The notes beneath the pieces were generated by a model. It was not told the DNA's origin and did no database searches. It saw nothing but the letters and a program-made list of their open reading frames with translations. Below, in pieces: positions 46,429 to 55,771 of a DNA stretch of 64,000 bases. Made by a program: the position numbers and the translations under genes. Where the stretch lies: NCBI RefSeq assembly GCF_009754915.1, contig NZ_WPIK01000012.1, forward strand, positions 62,001 to 126,000, read 5' to 3'. This DNA is from Mucilaginibacter arboris. GTDB taxonomy: Bacteria > Bacteroidota > Bacteroidia > Sphingobacteriales > Sphingobacteriaceae. Each line of letters begins with the position of its first letter. Within the stretch, counting starts at the first letter, position 1.

Positions 46429-46923
46429 ATAAATGATACATTTAAAAGAGCGGGATTGCGATAAAAGAAAGCAAGGAGCAAAAGAATGTCGGCAGAAACT
46501 TCTATAAACGGATACATTAAAAGTATAGATCAATTAAAGCAACTTAACTTGTAATTATATAAAGTTTTGGTTTGATAATTACAATGCTTCTTTTATCGAT
46601 AAAAAATTGAAGCTTGTATATGTAGTTATAAAACGTTGCTAATTTTAAGGCGATAAAAGAAGCATGTAAAAAAGTTAAAATTTTTTTGATCAAAGTTGAT
46701 TTTGAATACCGAACTTTTGACAAATCATTCCGAAATACAGACCTTTTTTACGCCTTTTTAAACATGATATTTGTTTAAAGAAACCTAATAGTAAACTAAT
46801 TTCCATTTTAACAATAGCTTCTTTTATAAACAGTGATTTAAAGCTTTCGTAATCCACAAATCATTATTTGTGATTTTTTAAAATTTCCTTTATAAAAAGG
46901 ATAATGTTTTTACAATATAAATT
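46429..46923. other. 495-bp gap with a motif pair
   Basis: Contains the inverted pair 46584-46665, a one-base-insertion variant (ATAGCTTCTTTTA at 46814) and another near copy at 46460. A 24-codon frame at 46434 is not supported. No RNA gene seen. Confidence 0.6.
46584..46665. repeat. Divergent motif pair
   Basis: Exact copies at 46584-46595 (flank TCGAT, A tract) and 46654-46665 (flank TTTTAAGGCGA). Confidence 0.85.
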
Positions 46924-47382
46924 ATGAAAATATACCATCTAAAAAAGCGTTTAATATTGTGTTTATCGATCTTGATTTGTACCCTATTATCATTCAAAAT
47001 TGCACATGCACAAAATGACAAGATTGAAGGACTTTGGTACAATGATATCAAGACGGCGAAAATTTTAATATCCAAAGGGAGCAACGGTAAATTTAGTGGC
47101 AAAATTGTTTGGTTAAAAGAACCAATGGAAAAAGGAAAGCCAAAAGTTGATGAAAATAATCCCGAAGAAAAGTTGCGCAACCGACCGATTATAGGCTTGC
47201 AAATACTTTCTGATTTTGAAAAAGATGGCGACAACAAATATGTTGACGGAACAATTTACGATCCTAAAAATGGTAAAACCTACAGTTGTAAAATAACCTA
47301 TAAAGGAAAAACTTTGGATATCAGAGGTTACATCGGCATTTCTTTATTAGGAAGAACTACTGTTTGGGAACGCACCAGTTAA
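46924..47382 (+). CDS. DUF2147 secreted protein
   Basis: 152 residues with signal peptide (ILICTLLSFKIAHAQ) and one DUF2147 domain: EGLWYNDIKTAKILISKGSN, KFSGKIVWLKEPME, DGTIYDPKNGKTYSCKIT, GYIGISLLGRTTVWER. Lipocalin-like small beta barrel of unknown ligand, frequent in Bacteroidota and Proteobacteria. Lies just upstream of the beta-oxidation fusion protein (25-bp gap), so it is probably co-transcribed by position. A near motif copy overlaps its stop codon (AAGCTTCTTTTA at 47381). Confidence 0.88.
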   Translation: MKIYHLKKRLILCLSILICTLLSFKIAHAQNDKIEGLWYNDIKTAKILISKGSNGKFSGKIVWLKEPMEKGKPKVDENNPEEKLRNRPIIGLQILSDFEKDGDNKYVDGTIYDPKNGKTYSCKITYKGKTLDIRGYIGISLLGRTTVWERTS

Positions 47383-47407
47383 GCTTCTTTTATTTGCTAA
47401 ATATTGT

Positions 47408-49786
47408 ATGGACCCGAAAAGAATTATAAAAAAAGTAGCTGTGCTTGGTTCTGGTGTAATGGGCAGCAGGATTGCCTGCCATTTCGCCAATATTGGGTTG
47501 CAGGTTTTGTTACTTGATATTGTACCGAAAGATGCTGCAAATAACCCTGCTTCCAGAAATAAGCTGGTAAACGAAGCATTAAATGCAGCATTAAAATCGA
47601 ACCCCTCTCCTATTTATTTGAAGGCCTTTGCTAATCGCATCATAACCGGAAATTTCGAAGATGACCTATCTAAAATTGCTGATTGTGATTGGATTATTGA
47701 AGTAGTGGTAGAACGGTTGGACATCAAGCAAAAAGTGTTTGAAAATGTAGAAAAATTCCGCAGACAAGGCACATTGGTTACTTCCAATACTTCAGGGATT
47801 CCAATCCATTTAATGGCTGAAGGCAGAAGCGAGGATTTTAAAAAACATTTCTGCGGAAGCCACTTTTTTAATCCGCCGCGCTATTTAAAACTGCTGGAAA
47901 TTATTCCAACAAAAGATACTTTGCCAGAAGTAGTTAAATTTTTACTGAATTACGGCGAGAAATATCTGGGCAAAACTACTGTTCTTGCTAAAGACACGCC
48001 TGCATTTATTGGTAACCGCATCGGCGTTTTTAGCATCATGAGTATTTTGCATTATGCAGAAAAAACCGGGATGAGTATCGAAGAAATTGATAAACTGACC
48101 GGACCGGTAATTGGCCATCCCAAATCAGCCACTTTCCGAACCAGCGATGTTGTTGGTATTGATACAATGGTACACGTTGCAAATGGTTTAAGCCAGAACG
48201 TACCTGATGATGAAGCAAAAGCCTTGTTTCAAATACCAGATTTTGTAAATAAAATGGTTGCCAATAACTGGCTGGGCAGCAAAACCAAACAAGGATTTTA
48301 CAAAAAGGAGAAAGTTAACGGTGCAGACGCTTTTTATACGCTTGATTTAAAATCGCTTGAATATCAGCCTGCGCAGAAAGTAAAGTTTCCTTCACTTGAA
48401 ACTACAAAAACAGTTGATAATTTGAAAGACAGGATGAACATCTTGTTTGCAGCAAAAGACAAAGCCGGAGATTTTTACCGCACAATTTTTTATCAGCTTT
48501 TCGCCTACTCCAGCAACCGTATTCCTGAAATTTCGGATGAGATTTATAAGATCGATGCCGCTATGAATGCAGGCTTTGGATGGGAAACCGGGCCATTTGA
48601 AAAATGGGACGCATTAGGTTTAGAAACCACAGTTAAACAGATGGAAACTGCCGGTTATCCGCCAGCAAAATGGGTTTATAAAATGCTTCAAAGTGGTGTA
48701 ACAAGTTTTTACAAAGTTGAGGACGGAAAGCGTTTGTATTACGATATTTCTTCAAAAACTTATCAGGTTATTCCAGGTACTGAAGATTTTATTTTGCTTG
48801 ACAACATCCGCAGCACAAACACCATCTGGAAAAACAGCGGAACTACAATTATTGATCTTGGTGATGGTATTTTAAACCTTGAATTTCACACTAAAATGAA
48901 CACCATAGGCAGTGAAGTAATTGAGGGCATAAACAAAGCAATTACGATAGCCGAGCAAAATTATAAAGGTTTAGTTATCTCTAATGAAGGAACTAATTTT
49001 AGTGCCGGCGCCAATGTCGGAATGATTTTCATGGCTGCTGTTGAGCAGGAATTTGATGAATTGAACATGATTATCAAGGCTTTTCAAAATACCATGATGC
49101 GGATTCGGTATTCATCAATTCCGGTTGTAGCTGCACCTCATCAGATGGCTTTAGGCGGCGGTTGCGAGCTTTGTTTACATGCTGATAAAGTTGTAGCTCA
49201 CGCCGAACTATATATGGGTTTGGTGGAATTTGGTGTCGGCTTAATCCCCGGCGGAGGTGGCACAAAAGAATTCGCGCTTCGTTTATCAGATGAATTACAA
49301 TCAGGCGATATCGAACTGAATACTTTCCGCGATAAATTCCTAACCATTGGCCAGGCTAAAGTTTCTACTTCTGCTGATGAAGCTTTTGATTTGGGATACC
49401 TCAAAAAAGGCCGGGACATGGTTGTAATTTCAAGGAACAGGCTTCTCTCCGAAGCAAAAAAACAATGTTTAATGATGGCTGAAGAAGGTTATGTACAACC
49501 TGTCCAACGCAAAGATATCCGGGTTCTGGGCAACCAGGCGCTTGGTTTGGGTTATGCCGGGGCTAATGCTATGTTCAGCGGTAATTATATCAGCGAGCAT
49601 GATGTTAAAATCTCACAAAAATTGGCTTATGTACTTGCAGGAGGCAACTTATCACAGCCAACTTTAGTGAGCGAAGAGTATTTACTGAACCTGGAACGGG
49701 ATGCTTTTGTATCGCTTTGTGCCGAACGGAAAACGCTGGAACGGATACAATCCATTTTAACAGGCGGAAAAATATTAAGAAACTAA
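47408..49786 (+). CDS. 3-hydroxyacyl-CoA dehydrogenase / enoyl-CoA hydratase fusion (FadN-like)
   Basis: 792 residues. The NAD-dependent dehydrogenase comes first (GSGVMGSRIACHFANIG at about 14-30, then SNTSGIPIHLMAEGR, HFFNPPRYLKLLEIIP), a second dehydrogenase C-terminal repeat follows, and the crotonase domain is last (about 480-700: FSAGANVGMIF, GGGCELCLHADKVV, EFGVGLIPGGGGTKE). Order is the FadN/YusL type, opposite to FadB. Catalyses the hydration and second oxidation of beta-oxidation, directly upstream of its thiolase. Confidence 0.95.
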   Translation: MDPKRIIKKVAVLGSGVMGSRIACHFANIGLQVLLLDIVPKDAANNPASRNKLVNEALNAALKSNPSPIYLKAFANRIITGNFEDDLSKIADCDWIIEVVVERLDIKQKVFENVEKFRRQGTLVTSNTSGIPIHLMAEGRSEDFKKHFCGSHFFNPPRYLKLLEIIPTKDTLPEVVKFLLNYGEKYLGKTTVLAKDTPAFIGNRIGVFSIMSILHYAEKTGMSIEEIDKLTGPVIGHPKSATFRTSDVVGIDTMVHVANGLSQNVPDDEAKALFQIPDFVNKMVANNWLGSKTKQGFYKKEKVNGADAFYTLDLKSLEYQPAQKVKFPSLETTKTVDNLKDRMNILFAAKDKAGDFYRTIFYQLFAYSSNRIPEISDEIYKIDAAMNAGFGWETGPFEKWDALGLETTVKQMETAGYPPAKWVYKMLQSGVTSFYKVEDGKRLYYDISSKTYQVIPGTEDFILLDNIRSTNTIWKNSGTTIIDLGDGILNLEFHTKMNTIGSEVIEGINKAITIAEQNYKGLVISNEGTNFSAGANVGMIFMAAVEQEFDELNMIIKAFQNTMMRIRYSSIPVVAAPHQMALGGGCELCLHADKVVAHAELYMGLVEFGVGLIPGGGGTKEFALRLSDELQSGDIELNTFRDKFLTIGQAKVSTSADEAFDLGYLKKGRDMVVISRNRLLSEAKKQCLMMAEEGYVQPVQRKDIRVLGNQALGLGYAGANAMFSGNYISEHDVKISQKLAYVLAGGNLSQPTLVSEEYLLNLERDAFVSLCAERKTLERIQSILTGGKILRN

Positions 49787-49803
49787 ATTTTATCAGAACA
49801 AAA

Positions 49804-50982
49804 ATGAATGCATATATAGTTGCAGCCTGCCGAAGTGCTGTTGGAAAAGCAAATCGCGGCGGGTTCAGGTTTACCCGGCCGGATACGCTGGCTGCGGATG
49901 TAATTAAACATCTGATTGCTTCTGTACCAAATGTTGATAAAGAGGAAATTGATGATGTTATAGTTGGAAATGCCACGCCAGAAGCCGAGCAAGGCTTAAA
50001 TGTTGCCCGTTTGATTTCTTTGATGGCTTTAGATACAGACAAAGTTCCGGGAATGACTGTGAACCGTTATTGTGCTTCAGGCCTGGAAACCATTGCCATT
50101 GCTTCTGCAAAAATCCACAGCGGAATTTCAGATTGCATCATTGCCGGAGGTGTGGAAAGTATGAGCTTATTGCCAATGGGAGGCTGGCGCGTAGTGCCTA
50201 ATGTTGATGTTGCCCTCGCCCATCCGGATTATTACTGGGGAATGGGACTAACAGCTGAAGCAGTAGCCAAAGAGTTTAAGATTAGCCGGGAAGACCAGGA
50301 CAAATTTGCTTATCAGTCTCACCAAAAAGCAATCCGCGCAATAGCAGAAGGAAAATTTAAAGACCAGATCGTTCCGGTTAATGTAACAGAAGTTTATGTG
50401 GATGAGAACGAAAAAAAGAAAAAAAGGGAGTTTTTGATCGATACAGACGAAGGCCCGCGTGCGGATACATCAATGGATGCGCTGTCTAATCTCAAACCTG
50501 TTTTTGATGCGCGAGGCGTTGTAACCGCTGGCAATTCATCCCAAACCAGCGATGGCGCAGCCTTTGTAATGGTAGTAAGCGAGCGTTTTTTAAAGCAAAA
50601 TAATTTAGAACCGATTGCGCGGCTGGTTAATTATGCGGTTGCCGGAGTCCCTCCGCGCATTATGGGGATCGGACCGATGGAAGCCATTCCGAAAGTGTTA
50701 AAAATGGCTGGGATGAAGCAGGACGATATCGAATTAATAGAGCTAAACGAAGCATTTGCTTCACAATCATTAGCAATTATTAATGGTTTGGATTTGAATC
50801 CGGAAATTGTAAACGTGAATGGGGGTGCCATTGCGCTTGGCCACCCGCTGGGTTGCAGTGGCGCTAAACTCTCTGTGCAGCTTTTTGATGAAATGAAAAA
50901 ACGGGACCAGAAATATGGCCTGGTAACCATGTGTGTAGGGACCGGCCAGGGTGCGGCAGGAATATTTGAGCTATTAAAATAA
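49804..50982 (+). CDS. Acetyl-CoA acyltransferase (thiolase)
   Basis: 392 residues from ATG at 49804, 17 bp after the fusion gene; a longer frame reaching 49717 would overlap that gene and is unlikely. Nucleophile Cys90 in TVNRYCASGLETIA, His in GGAIALGHPLGCSGA, second Cys in TMCVGTGQGAAG. Last step of each beta-oxidation round, releasing acetyl-CoA. Fits the FadA/FadI branch rather than biosynthetic thiolases because of the operon. Confidence 0.96.
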   Translation: MNAYIVAACRSAVGKANRGGFRFTRPDTLAADVIKHLIASVPNVDKEEIDDVIVGNATPEAEQGLNVARLISLMALDTDKVPGMTVNRYCASGLETIAIASAKIHSGISDCIIAGGVESMSLLPMGGWRVVPNVDVALAHPDYYWGMGLTAEAVAKEFKISREDQDKFAYQSHQKAIRAIAEGKFKDQIVPVNVTEVYVDENEKKKKREFLIDTDEGPRADTSMDALSNLKPVFDARGVVTAGNSSQTSDGAAFVMVVSERFLKQNNLEPIARLVNYAVAGVPPRIMGIGPMEAIPKVLKMAGMKQDDIELIELNEAFASQSLAIINGLDLNPEIVNVNGGAIALGHPLGCSGAKLSVQLFDEMKKRDQKYGLVTMCVGTGQGAAGIFELLK

Positions 50983-51011
50983 GCTTTTTAAAAAATATTA
51001 AATCAAGAATT

Positions 51012-52808
51012 ATGAGCGTAGCAGTAGAAAACAAGCTTTTAAAAGGTGGTGAGTTTCTGATCAAAGAAACAAACGCAGAAGATATTTTTATCCCGGAAAA
51101 CTGGGATGAGGAACAGTTGATGATTGCACAAACCTGTCAGGATTTTGTGGACCAAAAAGTAGTTCCAAACCTAAACCGTATTGATGCACAGGAAGATGGT
51201 TTAATGGTTGATCTGGTTAACCAGGCCGGCGAACTGGGTATTTTAAGCGTTTCTATTCCCGAAGAATATGGCGGTTTTGGCAAAGACTTCCCTACGGCTA
51301 TGCTCATCAGTGAAAAAACCGGCCCGGGTGCATCTTTTTCTGTTGCCGTGATGGCGCATACCGGAATTGGCACGCTGCCAATTCTTTACTATGGGAATGA
51401 AGACCAGAAAAATAAATACATCCCGAAACTGGCTTCCGGTGAGTGGAAAGGCGCATATTGCCTTACCGAACCGAGCGCTGGTTCTGATGCAAATTCTGGC
51501 AAAACACGAGCAACGCTTTCTGCCGATGGGAAGAATTACCTTATCAACGGACAAAAAATGTGGATCACGAATGCAGGTTTTGCCGATGTATTTACCGTTT
51601 TTGCCAAGGTTGATCATGACGAAAACCTAAGTGCTTTTATCGTTGAAAAAGGGTTTGAAGGGCTTTCCCTCAACCCCGAAGAACATAAAATGGGTATTAA
51701 AGGAAGTTCAACCCGCCAGGTATTTTTTAACGATTGCAAAGTGCCCGTTGAAAATATGCTTTCCGAAAGAGGTAACGGCTTTAAAATCGCTGTAAATATT
51801 TTAAACCTCGGCCGGATCAAATTGGGTGGCGCTGCTTTAGGGGCGTCAAAATCTGTGATTACGCAATCTATCCGTTATGCCAATGAACGTGAGCAGTTTG
51901 GCCGTCCGATCTCTAAATACGGAGCGATTCGTTACAAACTTGCTGAACAGGCCATTCGTGCTTACGCAGCAGAATCAGCAATGTACAGAGCAAGCCAGAA
52001 TATTGAAGATGCCACGCACCATTTGATTGAAAACGGCATGGAAGCTTCCAAAGCAAAACTTAAAGGCACAGAACTTTTTGCCATAGAAGCAGCGATCATT
52101 AAAGTTCATTCCTCAGAAGTGCTGGATTATATTGTAGATGAAGGCGTACAAATTTACGGCGGAATGGGTTACAGTGCAGAAGCGCCCATGGACCGCGCCT
52201 ATCGTGATAGCCGCATCAACCGGATTTTTGAAGGTACGAACGAAATCAACCGCATGTTAACGGTAGATATGATGCTGAAACGTGCCATGAAAGGTGAACT
52301 CGACCTGATGGGGCCAGCACAAAAAGTAGCCGGAGAATTGATGAGTATCCTGGATTTTAACATGGCTGAGGAGGAAGATATTTTCAGCAAAGAAAAAAAA
52401 TACATTGCCAATTTTAAAAAAGCAGTTTTATTGGTTGCCGGTGCTGCAGTGCAAAAACTAATGATGAACCTTGCCAAAGAACAAGAAGTTTTAATGTATC
52501 TGGCCGATATGCTGATTGAAACTTACGTGAGCGAATCTTTACAGTTACGGGTTGAAAAATTGCTTGGACAACGCGGCGAAGAAAGTGTGAAAACGCAGAT
52601 CGATATGATGCAGGTTTACATACGCGATGCAGGCGATAAAATTTTAAAAGCGGGCAAGGAAGCTTTAAATTCTTTTGCCGAAGGCGATGAACGCAGGATG
52701 ATGATGGTTGGTTTAAGGCGTTTTACCAAAACTGATGACATCAATACTACAGCAGCACGACGACGGATTGCCGCACAACTGATAGAACAAAATAAATACT
52801 GTTTTTAG
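51012..52808 (+). CDS. Acyl-CoA dehydrogenase, long form with C-terminal domain
   Basis: 598 residues, about 200 more than MCAD-type enzymes and like VLCAD/ACAD9. FAD and substrate motifs: YCLTEPSAGSDANSGKTRAT, GQKMWITNAGFADVF, GFKIAVNILNLGRIKLGGAA, and the catalytic base region YGGMGYSAEAPMDRAY with Glu in IFEGTNEINR. After about residue 420 comes a helical domain, which in VLCAD-like enzymes binds membranes. First oxidation of beta-oxidation; delivers electrons to EtfAB encoded 6 kb upstream. Confidence 0.95.
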   Translation: MSVAVENKLLKGGEFLIKETNAEDIFIPENWDEEQLMIAQTCQDFVDQKVVPNLNRIDAQEDGLMVDLVNQAGELGILSVSIPEEYGGFGKDFPTAMLISEKTGPGASFSVAVMAHTGIGTLPILYYGNEDQKNKYIPKLASGEWKGAYCLTEPSAGSDANSGKTRATLSADGKNYLINGQKMWITNAGFADVFTVFAKVDHDENLSAFIVEKGFEGLSLNPEEHKMGIKGSSTRQVFFNDCKVPVENMLSERGNGFKIAVNILNLGRIKLGGAALGASKSVITQSIRYANEREQFGRPISKYGAIRYKLAEQAIRAYAAESAMYRASQNIEDATHHLIENGMEASKAKLKGTELFAIEAAIIKVHSSEVLDYIVDEGVQIYGGMGYSAEAPMDRAYRDSRINRIFEGTNEINRMLTVDMMLKRAMKGELDLMGPAQKVAGELMSILDFNMAEEEDIFSKEKKYIANFKKAVLLVAGAAVQKLMMNLAKEQEVLMYLADMLIETYVSESLQLRVEKLLGQRGEESVKTQIDMMQVYIRDAGDKILKAGKEALNSFAEGDERRMMMVGLRRFTKTDDINTTAARRRIAAQLIEQNKYCF

Positions 52809-52854
52809 CGCCTGTTTTTGGTTAATCCTTTTTATCCTAATAATCAGGATCAAT

Positions 52855-52927
52855 GATGCTTCTTTTATCACCTAAAAATTAGTGTTTATATTTGATCTAC
52901 TGATTTTTAGGTGATAAAAGAAGCATC
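52855..52927. repeat. Longest perfect motif inverted repeat in the window
   Basis: Arms 52855-52879 and 52903-52927 are complementary over all 25 bases, loop 23 bases. Each arm holds the full half-site (core, TCACCT, AAAAAT). It stands between two genes in the same direction, 47 bp after the acyl-CoA dehydrogenase stop. Confidence 0.9.
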
Positions 52928-52998
52928 GAAATAAATCCAATTTAAACAATCGTTACAAACTTGAAACTTTTATTTCTGATCTTTTAAATTATGCTTTC

Positions 52999-54843
52999 AT
53001 GAAGAATGCAGCCAGGTTATTTGATTGTATTGATATTCAGAAACAAACTCCGAAAGATGATCTTTTGAACGGTAAATTCAACGGCGTTTGGAAATCGTAC
53101 AGCACAGCAGAGATGCACGAAAAGGTTTATCAGTTAGCGGCGGCATTTCTTGAAATGGGCATTTCAGCCGGAGACGGAACGACTGAAGGCAGGGATAAAG
53201 TTGGTTTGATCAGCAATAGCAGGCCCGAATGGCTGATTGTTGATTTGGCCGTTCAACTCATTGGTGCCATCTTGGTGCCGCTGTATCCCAACACGGGCAT
53301 TAAAGAAATTGAACAAATTCTGCTGGAAGTGGAAATGAAGTGCCTGTTTATAGGCCAGGCAGAATTGTTTGAAAAGGTAAATCTGGTAAGCGGGAAAGCT
53401 CCTTTTTTAAAATCCATTTTTTCATTTGATGAAGTCCAAGGTTGCAGCAACTGGAAATCATTACTGAAACCAGTTCAAGAAACTGAGCTGAAAAATATAG
53501 CAGCAATCAGTTCAAGGGTTAAGGAAGATGATGTTACAACCATCATTTTTACTTCCGGCACAACTGGCCGCCCGAAAGGCGTAATGCTCACCCATAAAAA
53601 TATTTTGAGCAATGTGCAGGCATCCGGAAAAGTGCTGGAACAAATACCTTTAAATTATAAACGTGCCCTGAGTTTTTTGCCGCTTAACCACATCTTTGAA
53701 AAAATGGTAACTTATATTTATCTGTTTTACGGCTTTTCCATTTTTTACGCTGAAAGTATGGATACTATTGGTGCGAATATGAAGGAAGTAAAACCGGATT
53801 TGTTCACTGCTGTTCCCCGGCTCCTTGAAAAAGTTTTTGAAAAGATATTATTTGAAGGGCAAAAACTTTCCGGTGTTAAAAGAAGTATCTTTTTGTGGTC
53901 GATAAAAATTGCCGAACAATTTGAAAATTCCGGTACAAGCATTTGGTACAAAATTAAACTTGCGATTGCTGATAAGTTGGTTTACAGCAAATGGCGAAAT
54001 GCAATTGGTGGAGAAGTAAAAGCAATTATCGTAGGCAGCTCTGCTTGCCCGGTACGTTTAGAAAGGATTTTTACCGCTGCAAAAATGGTTGTTTTAGAAG
54101 GATACGGACTGACGGAAACTTCGCCTGTAATTGCAGTAAATCATTATCAAAACAAAGGCCGTAAGTTTGGAACGGTTGGACAATTGCTTGAAAATGTGCA
54201 GGTAAAGATTGCTGCAGACAGCGAAATTCTTTGTAAAGGCCCAAGCATAATGCCCGGATATTATAAAAACCCGGAACTAACAGCTGAAGTTTTTACAGAC
54301 GGATGGTTTCATACCGGAGATATTGGAACACTCGACCAGCATTCTTTTTTAAAAATAACCGATAGAAAAAAAGAGATCTTTAAAACTTCCGGAGGCAAAT
54401 ACGTTGCACCGGTGCCCATTGAAAACAGGATGAAAGAAAGTCCGTTTATCGAGCAAATGATGGTAATCGGAGCAGAAAGGAAATTTACTTCAGCCTTAAT
54501 TGTTCCCTCCTATCCAAGCATCAAATTATGGTGCGATCAAAACAAGATCAGCTTTTTATCAAATCGTGAAATTATCAATGATTCTAAAGTTATCGCTTTA
54601 TATCAATCCATCATCAATTCTTTTAACATGGAATTTAATCATGTGGAACAAGTTAAAAAGTTCACTTTGCTTTCAGAAGAATGGACAATTGATGGCGGCG
54701 AACTTACACCAACCGGTAAAATGAAACGTCGTGTTATCCTTGAAAAATACAAAACAGAAATAGAAGAAATGTATGCCGGCACAATTGATAATACAAAACC
54801 AGTTCATTATGAAACTTCCGCAACCATTCATTCAAAATCTTAA
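52999..54843 (+). CDS. Long-chain acyl-CoA synthetase (AMP-binding)
   Basis: 614 residues, ANL superfamily. Activates fatty acids to acyl-CoA via acyl-AMP. P-loop IIFTSGTTGRPKGVMLTH at about 184-201; PLNHIFEKMVTYIYLFYGFS; GYGLTETSPVIAVNHY; GWFHTGDIGTLDQHSF with the hinge aspartate following in TDRKKEIFKTSGGKYV. Lacks a signal peptide. Follows a motif hairpin, so it may have its own transcription start, though no TAnnTTTG was found. A motif copy in the gene (53877-53888) encodes VKRSI. Confidence 0.95.
   Translation: MKNAARLFDCIDIQKQTPKDDLLNGKFNGVWKSYSTAEMHEKVYQLAAAFLEMGISAGDGTTEGRDKVGLISNSRPEWLIVDLAVQLIGAILVPLYPNTGIKEIEQILLEVEMKCLFIGQAELFEKVNLVSGKAPFLKSIFSFDEVQGCSNWKSLLKPVQETELKNIAAISSRVKEDDVTTIIFTSGTTGRPKGVMLTHKNILSNVQASGKVLEQIPLNYKRALSFLPLNHIFEKMVTYIYLFYGFSIFYAESMDTIGANMKEVKPDLFTAVPRLLEKVFEKILFEGQKLSGVKRSIFLWSIKIAEQFENSGTSIWYKIKLAIADKLVYSKWRNAIGGEVKAIIVGSSACPVRLERIFTAAKMVVLEGYGLTETSPVIAVNHYQNKGRKFGTVGQLLENVQVKIAADSEILCKGPSIMPGYYKNPELTAEVFTDGWFHTGDIGTLDQHSFLKITDRKKEIFKTSGGKYVAPVPIENRMKESPFIEQMMVIGAERKFTSALIVPSYPSIKLWCDQNKISFLSNREIINDSKVIALYQSIINSFNMEFNHVEQVKKFTLLSEEWTIDGGELTPTGKMKRRVILEKYKTEIEEMYAGTIDNTKPVHYETSATIHSKS
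53877..53888 (+). repeat. GTAT-type motif copy inside the acyl-CoA synthetase gene
   Basis: TAAAAGAAGTAT, in the lysine-arginine-serine frame also used by coding copies at 35419 and 5963 (a near match). Confidence 0.65.
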
Positions 54844-54865
54844 TTAGCTGAGCAATAATTTCACC

Positions 54866-55639
54866 ATGAAAACAATTCAGATCAGCATAAAAGATAAACT
54901 GGCAATTATTACTTTGGATAGGGGCCGGTCTAATCCAATTAATGCAGAAATGGTTTTGGAGCTCACTTTTGCTATAAAAGAGATTAAAGAAGATGATGGT
55001 TTGGAGGGTTTGATCATCACCGGAAAAGAAGGTTTTTTTTCTGCAGGAATTGATTTGATAGAAGTTTGCCATTATGATCAGGATCAAAGTAAGGAATTCT
55101 GGAGCAATTTTTTGGCACTTGAAATCAGACTGTTAACCTTCAAAAAGCCACTTGTTGCAGCAATAACCGGCCATAGTCCGGCGGGCGGATGTGTTATGGC
55201 TTTGTGTTGTGATTACCGCGTGATGGCAAAAGGCAACTTTATCATCGGCTTAAATGAAATTCCGGTTGGCATTATTGTGCCTGATGCGATATTTCACTTG
55301 TATTCATTCTGGATCGGAAAACACAAAGCTTACCAGTATTTGCTGGAAGGCAAATTGTTAAATGTTGACGAAGCTTTTCATGACGGATTGATTGACGAAA
55401 TTACTGCGCCGGAAGATTTGCTGGCTGCTGCCGAACAAAAGATAAGGTTTTATATGAAACAAAATCCGATAACCTGGCAGCAAAGTAAAATGAATTTCAG
55501 AAAAGAACTTTCTGCTCATTTTCAAAAAGATCAAAGTGAAGCTTTGGATAAAATGTTGCAGCAATGGTGGTCGCCTGAAATCCGTTTATCCCTGCAAAAA
55601 ACAATTGAAAAGTTAAATAAAGCAACGGTCAAAAGTTAA
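54866..55639 (+). CDS. Delta3,Delta2-enoyl-CoA isomerase-like crotonase
   Basis: 257 residues, crotonase fold. Oxyanion-hole segments GFFSAGIDLIEVCH and the second motif SPAGGCVMALCCDYRVM, followed by FIIGLNEIPVGIIVP. The last two match mitochondrial enoyl-CoA isomerase (ECI1) closely, where the glutamate of GLNE is catalytic; normal hydratases have a different pair. Shifts double bonds of unsaturated fatty acids into beta-oxidation. It starts 22 bp after the synthetase and is followed by a dienoyl-CoA reductase-like gene, which supports the role. Confidence 0.85.
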   Translation: MKTIQISIKDKLAIITLDRGRSNPINAEMVLELTFAIKEIKEDDGLEGLIITGKEGFFSAGIDLIEVCHYDQDQSKEFWSNFLALEIRLLTFKKPLVAAITGHSPAGGCVMALCCDYRVMAKGNFIIGLNEIPVGIIVPDAIFHLYSFWIGKHKAYQYLLEGKLLNVDEAFHDGLIDEITAPEDLLAAAEQKIRFYMKQNPITWQQSKMNFRKELSAHFQKDQSEALDKMLQQWWSPEIRLSLQKTIEKLNKATVKS

Positions 55640-55667
55640 AATAAAATCCAAGTTAATATACAATATG

Positions 55668-55756
55668 ATGCTTCTTTTAGCACAGTAAAATCCATGTTTG
55701 GATATTGCAAGATTAGAAATAGTACAAGTTAAAGTTTTACCTGATAAAAGAAGCAT
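55668..55756. repeat. Divergent motif pair
   Basis: Exact copies at 55668-55679 (flank GCACAGT, AAAAT) and 55745-55756 (flank TTTTACCTGA) between the isomerase and reductase genes. Confidence 0.85.
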
Positions 55757-55771
55757 TGTAATCTAACTAAT

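Noticed and set aside
49717-49803. Longer start for the thiolase
   Set aside because: The extra 29 residues lie within the preceding gene and do not resemble thiolases, which begin near the MNAYIVAACR segment.
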